A stretch of DNA of 64,000 bases from Paenibacillus aquistagni (GTDB lineage: Bacteria; Bacillota; Bacilli; Paenibacillales; Paenibacillaceae): assembly GCF_900177815.1 (NCBI RefSeq), contig NZ_FXAZ01000001.1, positions 744,001-808,000 on the forward strand. The letters are read 5' to 3'. Under the pieces are notes generated by a model. It saw only the letters and a list, made by a program, of their open reading frames with translations, was not told the origin of the DNA and ran no database searches. Each line of letters starts with the position of its first letter. Position 1 is the stretch's first letter. Positions 8,818 to 19,093 of this stretch are shown here, piece by piece. The position numbers were made by a program, and so were the translations under genes.

Positions 8818-11214
8818 GTGTCTTACAAACAATGGAATGATCTAAAAAGCGCTGCCGTCATTGGCTCGGGCGTTATGGGCGCAGCGATAGCTGCTCATCT
8901 TGCAAATGCAGGCATAGAGTGTCATCTCTTCGACATTGTACCGCAGACACTCACAGATCAGGAACGGCTGAACGGCGGGTCTTTGGAGCACCCTGCGGTT
9001 CGCAATCGATTATCCATGCAAGCCATAGAACGATTGAAGAAGACAAAGCCATCTCCACTCTACATGGAAGCGTTTGCGAAGCGAATCCATCCTGGCAATC
9101 TAGAAGATGATCTGAAGAAGCTTGAGAAGGTGGATTGGATCATTGAGGCCGTAACGGAGCGCTTAGATATCAAGCAGCAGGTGTTTGCTCGCATTGAGCC
9201 ATTTATTAAAGCCGGCACACTAATCAGCTCCAACACATCCGGCATCTCGCTCAATGCTATTGCTGAAGGAAGACAAGACATGTTCAAGCAGTCCTTTGTC
9301 GGCATTCATTTTTTCAATCCGCCAAGATACATGCATCTAGTAGAGGTCATCCCAACTTCGTATGCGAAGAGCGAGGCTGTTCAGCGCGCGGTTCAGTACT
9401 GCGAGCGAAGATTAGGAAAAGGCGTTGTCCTTGCCAAGGATACGCCGAACTTTATCGGCAATCGGATCGCAACGCATGGGATCGTAACCGTGCTTCAGGA
9501 GATGGAGCGCACTGGTCTTAGCATTGAAGAGGTGGATGCGGTAACAGGTCCTGCTATGGGGCGGCCCAAGAGTGCAACCTTCCGAACGCTTGATCTGGTT
9601 GGACTGGATACCTTTTCTCATGTGGTCAACAACTTAGCGGATCATGCTCCTGAAGAAGAGCGTTCGTTGTTTGTGCTTCCTGCATGGTATCACTCTTTGC
9701 TAGAGCGAGGGGCGTACGGAGAAAAGTCAGGCCAAGGCTTCTATAAGAAGCTTGGCAAAGGTAAAATCGCTGCTATGCGGACGGATTCGATGAACTATGA
9801 GGAGCGTGCAAGCGTGCAATCGCCGACACTTGATGCGGCTAAGCGTGCGAAGGGAACGAAGGAGAAGCTCAAGGCACTGCTTCAAGGCCGTGACGCGTAT
9901 GGTCAGTTTGCATGGAATATCTTAAAGCCAAGTCTCTTGTATAGCGCTTCCCAGTTAGGCATCATTGCTGAGAAGATCGAGGATATCGACAATGCGATGA
10001 AGTGGGGATTCAACTGGCAGCTAGGGCCCTTCGAGACGTGGGATGCAATAGGCGTACGGACATCCGTGGAGAAAATGCAGCAGGAAGGGGAGACGATTCC
10101 TTCCTTTGTGCTTCAGATGCTTGAAGCAGGACACGAGAGCTTTTACAAGCAAGAAGGCTCGAAACGCTTCTATATCTCAAATGGCGAATATCGCGGGATA
10201 GACAGCGTGCCCGAGCATATTTCGCTTAAGCAGCTTAAGAGTGAAGGCAAGGTCATTATGAACAATGCGGGCGCAAGTCTGATCGACCTTGGCGACGAGG
10301 TAGCCTGTCTGGAATTTCACTCCCCTAATAATGCCATTGGGGAAGACATTCTCTCCATGATTGTACGGGGCGCAGCAGAGGTGGAGAACAATTATCGCGG
10401 GCTCGTAATCGCCAATGAAGGCCGGCATTTTTGTGTAGGGGCAAATCTGATGCTGCTTCTGGCAGAAGCGCAGGCCGAGGAGTGGGATGAGATTGATGAG
10501 ATCATCCGCCAGTTCCAGCAATCGATGCTGAAGCTTAAGCAGCTGGCGAAGCCAGTGGTTGCCGCTCCGCATCAGATGACATTAGGCGGTGGCGTCGAGG
10601 CATGTCTTCCTGCAGATGTGATATTGTTCAGCCCAGAAACATACTTTGGCTTGGTCGAGACCGGAGTAGGCCTTATACCAGCAGGAGGAGGCTGCAAAGA
10701 AGCAGTATTGCAGCAATCACAGCGCTTCACGCATCGAGAGGATGATCTTACCCCGCCGATGCTGCGGACCTTTGAGACAATTGCGATGGCGACAGCTTCG
10801 ACAAGCGGCCATGATACCGAGCGAATCGGATACAAGCGATCTCAGGACCGGGTTTTGAATGACGCGAGAAGACGGATCTTCGAAGCCAAGCAGCAGGTGC
10901 TTGCCATGGATCAAGCAGGCTTTAGAAGCCGTTATGATCCATTGATGCGTGTGGCAGGACGCGAAGGCAGAGCTGCCATGTCGGTAGCGATACACAGCAT
11001 GAAAGAAGCGGGATATATCTCTGCGCATGATGCGCTGATTGCTTCAAAGCTCGCCTATGTGCTGGCAGGAGGAGATGCTCCAAGCGGAGCCTTGGTCACG
11101 GAGCAGTGCATGCTGGATCTGGAACGGGAAGCCTTTCTTTCCTTGTGTGGAGAGAAAAAGACGCAGCAGCGCATGGAGCATATGCTGCGTACTGGCAAAC
11201 CATTACGCAATTAA
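8818..11214 (+). CDS. fadN: 3-hydroxyacyl-CoA dehydrogenase / enoyl-CoA hydratase FadN
   Basis: About 798 residues. The N-terminal NAD-binding fold begins AAVIGSGVMGAAIAAHLANAG; the dehydrogenase domain contains GIHFFNPPRYMHLVEVIP and a second copy region; the C-terminal crotonase domain has NEGRHFCVGANL and LGGGVEACLPAD. It performs hydration and the NAD-dependent 3-hydroxyacyl oxidation of beta-oxidation. The GTG at 8818 is preferred because AAAAAGGAG lies eight bases upstream; the ATG at 8782 has no ribosome site and would add 12 residues. It is 57 bases after fadF and 21 before fadA, so the genes are co-transcribed. Confidence 0.95.
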   Translation: MSYKQWNDLKSAAVIGSGVMGAAIAAHLANAGIECHLFDIVPQTLTDQERLNGGSLEHPAVRNRLSMQAIERLKKTKPSPLYMEAFAKRIHPGNLEDDLKKLEKVDWIIEAVTERLDIKQQVFARIEPFIKAGTLISSNTSGISLNAIAEGRQDMFKQSFVGIHFFNPPRYMHLVEVIPTSYAKSEAVQRAVQYCERRLGKGVVLAKDTPNFIGNRIATHGIVTVLQEMERTGLSIEEVDAVTGPAMGRPKSATFRTLDLVGLDTFSHVVNNLADHAPEEERSLFVLPAWYHSLLERGAYGEKSGQGFYKKLGKGKIAAMRTDSMNYEERASVQSPTLDAAKRAKGTKEKLKALLQGRDAYGQFAWNILKPSLLYSASQLGIIAEKIEDIDNAMKWGFNWQLGPFETWDAIGVRTSVEKMQQEGETIPSFVLQMLEAGHESFYKQEGSKRFYISNGEYRGIDSVPEHISLKQLKSEGKVIMNNAGASLIDLGDEVACLEFHSPNNAIGEDILSMIVRGAAEVENNYRGLVIANEGRHFCVGANLMLLLAEAQAEEWDEIDEIIRQFQQSMLKLKQLAKPVVAAPHQMTLGGGVEACLPADVILFSPETYFGLVETGVGLIPAGGGCKEAVLQQSQRFTHREDDLTPPMLRTFETIAMATASTSGHDTERIGYKRSQDRVLNDARRRIFEAKQQVLAMDQAGFRSRYDPLMRVAGREGRAAMSVAIHSMKEAGYISAHDALIASKLAYVLAGGDAPSGALVTEQCMLDLEREAFLSLCGEKKTQQRMEHMLRTGKPLRN

Positions 11215-11235
11215 CGGGATAAAGGAGGGCTCGGC

Positions 11236-12474
11236 ATGAGTGCACAGGAGGGAGCAGGACAGCAAAAACGAAGCCGAACGAGGATACCGATGGAGCGGGA
11301 AGCGGTCATTGTAGCCGTGGCCCGGACAGCAGTTGGCAGAGCGAAGCGAGGTTCATTAGCCGAGACCCGAGCGGAGGATCTTGGCCGGACAGTCGTCGAA
11401 GCTGTACTACAGCGCGCACCAAGCGTGGCCCGAGAGGCAATTGACGATGTGATCTTTGGTTGCGCCATGCCAGAAGGAGAGCAGGGACTTAATGTCGCGA
11501 GAATCATTGCGATGTATGCCGGCTTGCCAAACTCCGTTCCCGCCGTCACGGTTAATCGCTTCTGCTCATCTGGTCTGCAGGCGATAGCCTATGGAGCGGA
11601 GCAGATTCAGGCAGGGGCAGCGGATGTGATCCTGACTGGCGGTGTGGAGACGATGTCTCATGTCCCGATGACTGGCTTTAAGATCGCTCCCCACCCTATC
11701 ATTGCTGAAGAAATGCCGGAGGTTTACATGGGCATGGGCCACACGGCAGAACGTGTCGCCAAGCAATTTAGAATCACGCGGGAGGAGCAGGATGCTTTTG
11801 CTTTACGAAGCCATCAGCGGGCAGCAGCTGCAAGAGCTGGAGGGAAGTTCTCAGAGGAGATTGTACCTGTTGCCGCTGATCATTCGGTTCAGCTCGCAGA
11901 CGGAAGATACAATGTCGTTCAGAAGCGCTTTGATCAGGATGAGTGCATTCGTGAAGATACAAGCATGGACGTACTTGCGAAGCTTAAGCCATCCTTCTCC
12001 TATGATGGCACGGTCACCGCAGGCAATGCTTCGCCAATAAGCGATGGGGCTGCCTGCGTGCTGATGATGAGTCGGGAGCAAGCGGAGCAATATGGTCTTA
12101 AGCCGCTAGCGACATATAAGGGGTTTGCAGTGGCAGGTGTGGCCCCTGAAATTATGGGCATCGGGCCAGTTGAGGCGATACCTAAGCTATTGAAGCAAAA
12201 TGAGGTATCTTTGGAGAGTGTCAAGCTTTTTGAGATTAATGAGGCGTTTGCTTCTCAATGCATCGCTATCATTCGCGAGCTGGGTCTTAACGAGGAGCTC
12301 GTGAATGTCAACGGCGGAGCTATCGCACTGGGGCATCCCTTGGGATGCACAGGCGCGAAGCTGTCGATCAGCCTTATTCAGGAACTAGCGCGCCGTGGGG
12401 GCGGACTTGGCATTGTCTCCATGTGCATAGGGGGCGGCATGGGTGCCGCGGGTTTATTCGAGGTTCATGCATAG
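11236..12474 (+). CDS. fadA: Acetyl-CoA C-acyltransferase (thiolase) FadA
   Basis: 412 residues. The thiolase catalytic cysteine is in [10 protein letters not shown], the histidine in [16 protein letters not shown], and the second cysteine in [12 protein letters not shown] near the C-terminus. It cleaves 3-ketoacyl-CoA to acetyl-CoA and a shortened acyl-CoA. The ATG at 11236 has AAAGGAGG seven bases upstream; relative to most thiolases it adds about 18 basic, probably disordered residues before [13 protein letters not shown]. It sits between fadN and fadE in the operon. Confidence 0.96.
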   Translation: MSAQEGAGQQKRSRTRIPMEREAVIVAVARTAVGRAKRGSLAETRAEDLGRTVVEAVLQRAPSVAREAIDDVIFGCAMPEGEQGLNVARIIAMYAGLPNSVPAVTVNRFCSSGLQAIAYGAEQIQAGAADVILTGGVETMSHVPMTGFKIAPHPIIAEEMPEVYMGMGHTAERVAKQFRITREEQDAFALRSHQRAAAARAGGKFSEEIVPVAADHSVQLADGRYNVVQKRFDQDECIREDTSMDVLAKLKPSFSYDGTVTAGNASPISDGAACVLMMSREQAEQYGLKPLATYKGFAVAGVAPEIMGIGPVEAIPKLLKQNEVSLESVKLFEINEAFASQCIAIIRELGLNEELVNVNGGAIALGHPLGCTGAKLSISLIQELARRGGGLGIVSMCIGGGMGAAGLFEVHA

Positions 12475-12504
12475 ACTATGGTTGGAACGAGGGGGAATGA
12501 AGTG

Positions 12505-14298
12505 ATGACAACTCCATCTCAGCCGGTTGGCGGAAGCTTTGTCATTCAAGAGACGAATCCTGAACAGGTAATCACACCGGAGGATTTCACAGAAGAGCAG
12601 CGGATGTTCAAAGAGACAACGATGGCCTTCGTAGAAGGGGATGTGCTGCCTCAGGATGAGGCGATTGAGAAATTAGACTACGAGCTGACGGTTAAGCTCA
12701 TGCGCGAGGCGGGAGAGCTCGGACTTCTTGCTGCAGATGTCCCAGAAGCTTATGGGGGGCTCGGCTTAGACAAAGTCAGCTCGACCATTATTAACGAGTC
12801 GCTCGCTAAAGCCTCTTCTTTTGCCCTGTCAATTGGAGCCCATGTCGGCATTGGAACGCTGCCGATCGTATTCTTCGGCACAGATGAGCAGAAGCAGCGC
12901 TATCTGCCTGATCTAGCTTCCGGCAAGCGCATTGCCGCCTACTGTCTCACGGAGCCAGCTTCGGGTTCGGATGCGCTTGGCGCGCGCACAACGGCAAAGC
13001 TGTCACCAGATGGCAAGAGCTATCTGCTGAACGGCTCGAAAATATATATCACAAATGCCGGGTTTGCAGATATCTTCATCGTCTATGCGAAGATTGACGG
13101 CAGTCAATTCACGGCTTTTATCGTGGAGCGGGAGACACCGGGGTTTAGCGTGGGACCTGAGGAGAAGAAGATGGGCATAAAAGGCTCATCCACCTGTCCG
13201 TTATTCTTCGACCAAGCTCAGGTGCCGATTGAGAATGTCCTCGGTGAAATCGGAAAGGGTCATTTAATTGCATTTAATATTCTCAACATTGGACGCTTCA
13301 AGCTTGGTGCAGGCTGTCTTGGTGCTGCGAAGGAGACGATTCAGCTTGCTGGCGAGTATGCGAACATTCGCAAGCAATTTAATAAGCCTATCAGTGAGTT
13401 TCCTCTAATACGAGAGAAGCTTGCTGACATGAATATTCAGACTTATGTGCTAGAAAGCATGGTTTATCGCACTGCAGGACTCATTGACGACAAGCTCAAG
13501 CAGTTGGAGCATCAAACAGAGCAGAGCGGGAACCAGGCTGCGAAAGCTATTGCGGAATATGCTTTGGAGTGCTCCATCAATAAAGTGTTTGCAAGCGAGG
13601 CGCTTCATCATATCGCAGACGAAGCCGTCCAGATTCATGGCGGGTACGGTTATACGCAAGAGTACAAGGTAGAGCGTATTTACCGCGATGCCAGAATTAA
13701 CCGCATATTCGAAGGAACGAATGAGATCAACCGATTATTGATTCCGGGCACGCTGCTTAAAAAAGCAATGAAGGGAGAACTACCGCTTATTGAACGATTA
13801 GAGGCGCTGCAGCAGGAATTGACTGGCACTCTTGAGGTGCCGGAGCCTTCTCATGCTTCACTTGCCGAGCAGCAGGGTTATTTAACCCAGTTAAAGACGA
13901 TCTTTCTCTTTGTTGGAGGCACGGCTGTTCAGAAGTTCGGTACGCGAATCGAGTCCGAACAAGAGGTGTTGTCGCATTTGGCGAATCTCATGATCGCGAT
14001 ATATGCGGGAGAGAGCGCGCTGTTACGCACAGCGAAGCTGATTACACGCTATGGCGAGGAGCGTGCAGCCTACGCTTCCTCTATGAGTCTTATCTTCCTT
14101 CGGTACAACTTGCAAGAAGCGGAGTCAATCGCGAAGGAGCTTCTCGCTTATACGGCAGCAGGCGATGTTCTGCGCACGCAGCTGTCTTTGTTGAAGAAGC
14201 TGGTGAAGGTGCACCCGCTGTCTCTTACCCCATTAAAAAGAGTAATTGCAGAGCATGTGGTTCGTCAGGAACGTTACGTCGTTGTTCCGAATGCATGA
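12505..14298 (+). CDS. fadE: Acyl-CoA dehydrogenase FadE
   Basis: 597 residues, the long FadE form with a C-terminal extension after the standard acyl-CoA dehydrogenase fold. Signature AYCLTEPASGSDALGART and the C-terminal QIHGGYGYTQEYKVERIYRDAR are clear, with IFEGTNEINR after it. It introduces the trans-2 double bond into acyl-CoA and reduces ETF. The start at 12505 is chosen because GAGGGGG lies nine bases upstream; an in-frame ATG at 12478, three bases after the fadA stop, is possible. The gene ends the tight fadN-fadA-fadE block. Confidence 0.95.
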   Translation: MTTPSQPVGGSFVIQETNPEQVITPEDFTEEQRMFKETTMAFVEGDVLPQDEAIEKLDYELTVKLMREAGELGLLAADVPEAYGGLGLDKVSSTIINESLAKASSFALSIGAHVGIGTLPIVFFGTDEQKQRYLPDLASGKRIAAYCLTEPASGSDALGARTTAKLSPDGKSYLLNGSKIYITNAGFADIFIVYAKIDGSQFTAFIVERETPGFSVGPEEKKMGIKGSSTCPLFFDQAQVPIENVLGEIGKGHLIAFNILNIGRFKLGAGCLGAAKETIQLAGEYANIRKQFNKPISEFPLIREKLADMNIQTYVLESMVYRTAGLIDDKLKQLEHQTEQSGNQAAKAIAEYALECSINKVFASEALHHIADEAVQIHGGYGYTQEYKVERIYRDARINRIFEGTNEINRLLIPGTLLKKAMKGELPLIERLEALQQELTGTLEVPEPSHASLAEQQGYLTQLKTIFLFVGGTAVQKFGTRIESEQEVLSHLANLMIAIYAGESALLRTAKLITRYGEERAAYASSMSLIFLRYNLQEAESIAKELLAYTAAGDVLRTQLSLLKKLVKVHPLSLTPLKRVIAEHVVRQERYVVVPNA

Positions 14299-14401
14299 GC
14301 CTTCATGAAGCTCTTGCAGGCACCATCAGGTATTACTTCACATCAAACACATAACCGCTTGCACCATGGCCGCTGGTCATGGTGGGAAGGAGTGAATCGA
14401 C

Positions 14402-16090
14402 ATGTACGGAGATCAGCCATGGCTCAATCACTATCCGTCTGAAGTCGCCCCTTCAATCGATTACCCCAAGCATAATTTAGGATACCTGCTCGTTGATGCA
14501 GCGAGCAGGTATCCAAAGCAGCTGGCTATAGAGTTCATGGGCACACGAATGACCTATGAGCAGCTCTTGCAAGCCTCTTATCGAATTGCAGATGGACTCC
14601 GAGGGCTTGGACTACGCCGTGGAGATCGCGTCGCGCTCATGCTGCCCAATTGTCCGCAAATGATTATTGCTTACTTCGGCGTACTCTTGTATGGAGGGAT
14701 TGTCGTCATGACGAATCCCTTATACAAGGAGGGAGAGCTTGCGAATCAGCTGCGAGATTCAGAAGCGAGCATCATCATTACACTTGATATCATCTATCCG
14801 CGAGTCGAGCAGGTTAAAAAGCTGACCTCCCTTCAGCACGTCGTGGTTACCTCAATCGCAGATTACCTTCCATTTCCCAAAAATGCGGCCTATAAGCTAA
14901 AAACCAAATCAGAGGGACTCAATCAGCATGTGCCGAACGTGCCTTCAGTCCATCGTTTTAAGCAGCTTCTTGCAAGATCGCAGCCACATACGGTGTGCTT
15001 GGAGGTCAATGCGGAAGAAGACATTGCGCTGCTTCAATATACAGGAGGAACGACAGGAATTGCCAAGGGGGTAATGCTCACTCACTATAACTTGCTCGCG
15101 AATACGATTCAATCCTCGCATTGGTTCTATCGTTCTCGCCGCGGTGAGGAGATCTTTCTGGCGGCTCTGCCATGCTTTCACGTATTTGGTCTTACCGTTC
15201 TGCTTAATCAAGCGGTGTATATTGGCGGAACGCTGGTGCTGCATCCACGATTTGATTCGCTGCAGGTGCTAAAAAGCATTCAGAAGCATAAAGCTACCAT
15301 TTTCCCAGGCGCTCCGACCATGTATATTGCGATTAACCATAATCCGAAGGCAAAACAGTACGATATCACCTCTATTCAAGCATGTGTCAGCGGCTCGGCT
15401 TCTCTTCCGCTGGAAGTGCAAGAAACATTTGAAGCTCTAACAGGAGGGAGGCTGATCGAAGGCTATGGCTTGACGGAAGCCTCTCCGGTCACGCATGCGA
15501 ACAATCTATGGGGATATCGCAAGCTTGGTTCGATTGGCATTCCGTTCCCGGATACTTTGGCGGCCATTGTGGATAGTGATACAGGCGAACATCTGCCCAT
15601 AGGCGAGATTGGAGAGCTGATCGTAAAGGGACCTCAGGTGATGAAGGGATATTGGAATCGTCCGCAGGATACGGAAGCCGTATTGAAGGATGGCTGGCTC
15701 TATACAGGCGATATGGGCAAGATGGATGAAGAAGGCTTTTTCTATATTGTCGATCGGAAAAAGGATTTGATAAACGCGAGCGGCTTCAAGGTCTATCCGC
15801 GTGAGGTAGAAGAGATCCTGTTCATGCATCCAGATGTAAAGGAGGCCGTCGTGCTTGGCGTACCGGACCCTTATCGCGGTGAAACCGTAAAAGCGTTTGT
15901 TGTCCGCAAGGAAGGCGCGGCAGTGAGTGAAGAGGAGCTTATTGCCTTCTGCCGTGCTAAGCTGTCCTCCTTTAAGATTCCTCGCATTGTAGAGTTCCGC
16001 ACAGAACTGCCGAAGACCATTATCGGCAAGGTGCTGCGCCGCAAGCTTGCTGAAGAGGAACAGAGCAGGCAGGCGGATAGGCAGCCTTAA
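14402..16090 (+). CDS. fadD: Long-chain fatty acid-CoA ligase
   Basis: 562 residues of the adenylate-forming family. The AMP-binding P-loop is LLQYTGGTTGIAKG, followed by GYGLTEASPV, YTGDMGK, DRKKDLINASGFKVYPREVE and the C-terminal lysine segment PKTIIGKVLRRKL. It activates free fatty acids to acyl-CoA with ATP, supplying substrate to FadE. It corresponds to LcfA of Bacillus. The 103-base gap from fadE contains a CCATGGCC...GGTCATGG dyad just before AAGGAG, which may influence expression. The order after fadE differs from B. subtilis, where lcfA heads a separate operon with fadR, absent here. Confidence 0.94.
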   Translation: MYGDQPWLNHYPSEVAPSIDYPKHNLGYLLVDAASRYPKQLAIEFMGTRMTYEQLLQASYRIADGLRGLGLRRGDRVALMLPNCPQMIIAYFGVLLYGGIVVMTNPLYKEGELANQLRDSEASIIITLDIIYPRVEQVKKLTSLQHVVVTSIADYLPFPKNAAYKLKTKSEGLNQHVPNVPSVHRFKQLLARSQPHTVCLEVNAEEDIALLQYTGGTTGIAKGVMLTHYNLLANTIQSSHWFYRSRRGEEIFLAALPCFHVFGLTVLLNQAVYIGGTLVLHPRFDSLQVLKSIQKHKATIFPGAPTMYIAINHNPKAKQYDITSIQACVSGSASLPLEVQETFEALTGGRLIEGYGLTEASPVTHANNLWGYRKLGSIGIPFPDTLAAIVDSDTGEHLPIGEIGELIVKGPQVMKGYWNRPQDTEAVLKDGWLYTGDMGKMDEEGFFYIVDRKKDLINASGFKVYPREVEEILFMHPDVKEAVVLGVPDPYRGETVKAFVVRKEGAAVSEEELIAFCRAKLSSFKIPRIVEFRTELPKTIIGKVLRRKLAEEEQSRQADRQP

Positions 16091-16163
16091 GCTGATGATT
16101 CCTTAAACGGTACTTGATTGGGAGGGCTGGATTCGGGTAATGTAGATCTATAATAAAAATGCC

Positions 16164-16195
16164 GTGACCGGCCGCTTGTCTTATTGGTCGGTCAC
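16164..16195. promoter_or_regulatory. Inverted repeat GTGACCGGCC-N12-GGTCGGTCAC with upstream TATAAT
   Basis: Ten-base arms match at nine positions. A perfect TATAAT is at 16149-16154, so the repeat would sit just after the transcription start, a typical repressor position. It lies in the gap before the thioesterase gene. The GACCG/CGGTC core is reminiscent of TetR-family operators. Candidate only. Confidence 0.4.
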
Positions 16196-16237
16196 CCGTT
16201 ATCCAATACGCTTGCTTGCACGAAGGAGGGCTTCTTG

Positions 16238-16648
16238 ATGTCATTTTCCGATGAAGAGCTTCAAGAGATGGCCGTAAAAGAAGAAACTACATTCTGGGGC
16301 TATCTAGGCTGTGAACTTGTCGAGCTCACGGACGAACAAGCAGAAATCCGACTCGTTATAAAAGACCACCATTTGAACGGTATTGGCATTGTGCACGGAG
16401 GAGTGATCTCTTCCCTGCTTGATAATGCCATGGGCATCATCTCCGCTGCAGCGAGAAAGGGAGTGCCGCTCGTTACAAGCAATATGAATGTTCATTTTGT
16501 TGCGCCTCTAACAGGACCTATTGCAATTGCTATAGGCAGGGTCATGCATGCTTCGAATAAGACATTGACTTGCTACGCTGAAGTGCGCAATGAGGAAGGG
16601 CAAGCATGTGCGCTTGCTACAGGCACTTTTCGAGTATTGCGAAAGTAA
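16238..16648 (+). CDS. PaaI-type acyl-CoA thioesterase (hotdog fold)
   Basis: 136 residues. The family core NGIGIVHGGVISSLLDNAMGI (with the HGG motif) and the later SNMNVHFVAPLTGPIAI are typical of PaaI/YdiI-like hotdog thioesterases, which hydrolyse acyl- or aroyl-CoA. The ATG at 16238 follows AAGGAGGG by seven bases; an upstream in-frame ATG at 16184 would add 18 unlikely residues and overlaps the inverted repeat. Placement right after the acyl-CoA ligase suggests it recycles CoA from stalled beta-oxidation intermediates (inference). Confidence 0.88.
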   Translation: MSFSDEELQEMAVKEETTFWGYLGCELVELTDEQAEIRLVIKDHHLNGIGIVHGGVISSLLDNAMGIISAAARKGVPLVTSNMNVHFVAPLTGPIAIAIGRVMHASNKTLTCYAEVRNEEGQACALATGTFRVLRK

Positions 16649-16726
16649 TTTATGGGATTAAATACACAGACACACAGTGATCGTGACAATCAAGTTATTT
16701 CATATCAAATAGATGAGGAGATGAGC

Positions 16727-17284
16727 ATGATGAAGGCACTTATCGTAATAGATTACACCGTAGATTTTGTTGATGGCAAGCTGCCATGTGGTGAACCTGC
16801 GATTGCGATTGAGAATCGTATTGCGAGCTTAGTCGATGCGTTCGTACAGGAAAGCAGCGAGGTGGTGATGGCTGTTGATGTCCATGAGGAGAATGATCCT
16901 TATCATCCGGAGACAAAGATGTTCCCGCCGCATAATATTCGCGGCACTTCTGGCCGCAATCTGTACGGCAGCGTGATGGACATCTACAAGAAGCACAAAC
17001 CATCCATCTATTGGATGGACAAAACAAGATATAGCTCCTTTTGCGGAACAGATCTAGACCTTCGCCTTCGGGCACGAGGTATTCGCGAGGTTCATCTGGC
17101 TGGTGTATGCACCGATATTTGTGTACTGCATACCGCAATTGAAGCCTATAATCTGGGGTATGATGTCGTTGTTCATGAAGACGCCGTCGCTACCTTTAAT
17201 GGACAGGCTCATGACTTTGCGTTAGCTCATATGAAACATACACTTGGCGCAGTCATGATGTACGATGGACAGATAAAGGAATAG
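16727..17284 (+). CDS. pncA: Nicotinamidase / isochorismatase-family hydrolase
   Basis: 185 residues with the triad pattern of the isochorismatase fold: Asp in LIVIDYTVDF near residue 9, Lys in WMDKTRYSSF and the catalytic Cys in LAGVCTDICVLHTA. The metal-binding DVHEEND...H segment points to nicotinamidase, which deamidates nicotinamide to nicotinate. Immediate neighbour pncB uses nicotinate, so this is a salvage pair. The start is not certain: GAGGAG (16715-16720) best serves the ATG at 16727 or 16730; a start at 16652 lacks a good ribosome site. Confidence 0.88.
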   Translation: MMKALIVIDYTVDFVDGKLPCGEPAIAIENRIASLVDAFVQESSEVVMAVDVHEENDPYHPETKMFPPHNIRGTSGRNLYGSVMDIYKKHKPSIYWMDKTRYSSFCGTDLDLRLRARGIREVHLAGVCTDICVLHTAIEAYNLGYDVVVHEDAVATFNGQAHDFALAHMKHTLGAVMMYDGQIKE

Positions 17285-17479
17285 GCTTGGATAAGCTCTA
17301 TTACAGCTGTGATTCGGGGACGACAGGCTTGGCGATGCCGACAAACTTAACAACCTTAACTATCGGCATTGAACACAAGCAATGCATGCTGTACAACTAG
17401 GCAATACCATTTTAACGGATATGATGGAAATTATTATGCTTACTTAGCAGGGACAACAGGAAAGAAGGTACTTTCACAA

Positions 17480-18973
17480 ATGAACAGCTCAATGGCACTG
17501 CATACGGATAAATATCAGATTAATATGATGTACGCGCATTGGAAGCAGGGAACACACAATCAAAATACGGTATTTGAAGCGTTTTTCCGCAAGATGCCGT
17601 TTGGCAACGGATATGCAGTGTTTGCAGGTCTGGAACGAATTGTTGAATATATGGAGAAGCTGCACTTCTCAGACGAGGATATCGACTATTTGCGGGAGCA
17701 AGAAGAGCAGTACGATGAAGGCTTTCTTGAGGAGCTTCGCCGCTTTCAGTTCTCTGGACAGATGGATGCAGTGAAGGAGGGGACGCTTGTTTTTGCAAAC
17801 GAGCCCCTCATTCGTGTGGAAGGAAGAGTGTTTGAGACGCAGCTGCTAGAGACTGCGATCCTTAACTTTATGAACTTTCAGACGTTGATTGCAACGAAGG
17901 CTTCCCGTATTAAACAAGTGGCTAAAGATGATATTCTGATGGAGTTTGGAACAAGAAGGGCGCAAGAGGCAGATGCCGCTTTATGGGGGGCGCGTGCTGC
18001 CTATATAGCAGGCTTCCATGCGACTTCTAATATGCTTGCTGGTCGAAGATTCGGCATTCCAACAAAAGGAACGCATGCGCATGCTTGGGTGCAGAGCTTT
18101 GCAAGCGAACTCGACGCTTTTGAACGATTCGCAGAAGTGCTGCCCGATCAAGTTACACTGCTTGTCGATACGTATGACACGCTTCATAGCGGTATTCCAA
18201 ACGCGATTACGGTAGCACATGAGCTCAAGAGCAAAGGCAAGCGCTTGTCAGCAATCCGATTGGACAGCGGTGACTTGGCATATTTGTCCATTGAAGCGAG
18301 AAAGATGCTTGATGAAGCTGGACTTCACGATGTACAGATCGTCGCGTCGAATGATTTGGATGAGAACACGATTGCCGATCTTAAGATGCAAGGCGCGAAG
18401 GTAACGAGCTGGGGGGTTGGAACGCAGCTGATCACCGCTTCGGATCAGCCATCCCTTGGTGGCGTGTACAAGCTCGTGGAGCGCGAGATCGAAGGCCGGA
18501 TGGAGCCGACGATCAAGATCTCGGCGAACCCGGAGAAGGTCACTTATCCTGGCAAGAAGGATGTCTATCGTATTATCCATCCGAAGAAGAAGCGAGCAAT
18601 TGCCGATTACATCAGCTTGTCTTCAGAGGATGATGTGGAACATAAGCGGCGCATCAAATTGTTCGATCCGCTTCATCCTTACATGCACAAATATGTGGAT
18701 CATTATCTTGCTGAGCGGCTGTTAGAGCCGATCTATCGCGCAGGTGAGCTTGTATATGATCGACCAGCACTCGAAGAAATACGCAATTATCATCAGGAAC
18801 AGCTCTCGATGTTCTGGCCGGAATATTTGCGCAAGCGCAATCCAGAACCGTATCATGTGGATTATAGTACGAAGGCGTGGGAGCTAAAGCGTGACTTGAT
18901 CGAAGAGCATGTAGAGCAGAAGAGCAAATGGAGAGCCATGTGGCAGGATTCTGATGATTCCCACGAATCATAA
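17480..18973 (+). CDS. pncB: Nicotinate phosphoribosyltransferase
   Basis: About 497 residues. Family motifs: LHTDKYQINMMYAHWKQG at the N-terminus, FETQLLETAILNFMNF, the active-site region FGTRRAQEADAALWGARAAY, GTHAHAWVQSF, and LDSGDLAYLS. It makes nicotinate mononucleotide from nicotinate and PRPP with ATP, the committed step of NAD salvage. The ATG at 17480 follows AAGAAGG; an in-frame ATG at 17369 would add 37 residues not typical of the family. It lies behind pncA in the same orientation, 195 bases later. Confidence 0.94.
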   Translation: MNSSMALHTDKYQINMMYAHWKQGTHNQNTVFEAFFRKMPFGNGYAVFAGLERIVEYMEKLHFSDEDIDYLREQEEQYDEGFLEELRRFQFSGQMDAVKEGTLVFANEPLIRVEGRVFETQLLETAILNFMNFQTLIATKASRIKQVAKDDILMEFGTRRAQEADAALWGARAAYIAGFHATSNMLAGRRFGIPTKGTHAHAWVQSFASELDAFERFAEVLPDQVTLLVDTYDTLHSGIPNAITVAHELKSKGKRLSAIRLDSGDLAYLSIEARKMLDEAGLHDVQIVASNDLDENTIADLKMQGAKVTSWGVGTQLITASDQPSLGGVYKLVEREIEGRMEPTIKISANPEKVTYPGKKDVYRIIHPKKKRAIADYISLSSEDDVEHKRRIKLFDPLHPYMHKYVDHYLAERLLEPIYRAGELVYDRPALEEIRNYHQEQLSMFWPEYLRKRNPEPYHVDYSTKAWELKRDLIEEHVEQKSKWRAMWQDSDDSHES

Positions 18974-18992
18974 GGTCGACAGAAGGTATAGA

Positions 18993-19022
18993 TTGACGCT
19001 AGAGGAAGCGGATGGTTATGAT
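18993..19022 (+). promoter_or_regulatory. Probable sigma-A promoter of the SMP-30 gene
   Basis: TTGACG and TATGAT are separated by 18 bases, ending 71 bases before the next ATG. Confidence 0.55.
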
Positions 19023-19093
19023 TGTATGTAGAGACTGGAATGATAGCGTTTAAACATTTGAACATTCTCTGATTAGGGAGAGGAGCGTTACAC

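Noticed and set aside
4497-16090. fad/etf cluster as a novel pathway
   Set aside because: All members match standard beta-oxidation; only the gene order and candidate operators are unusual.
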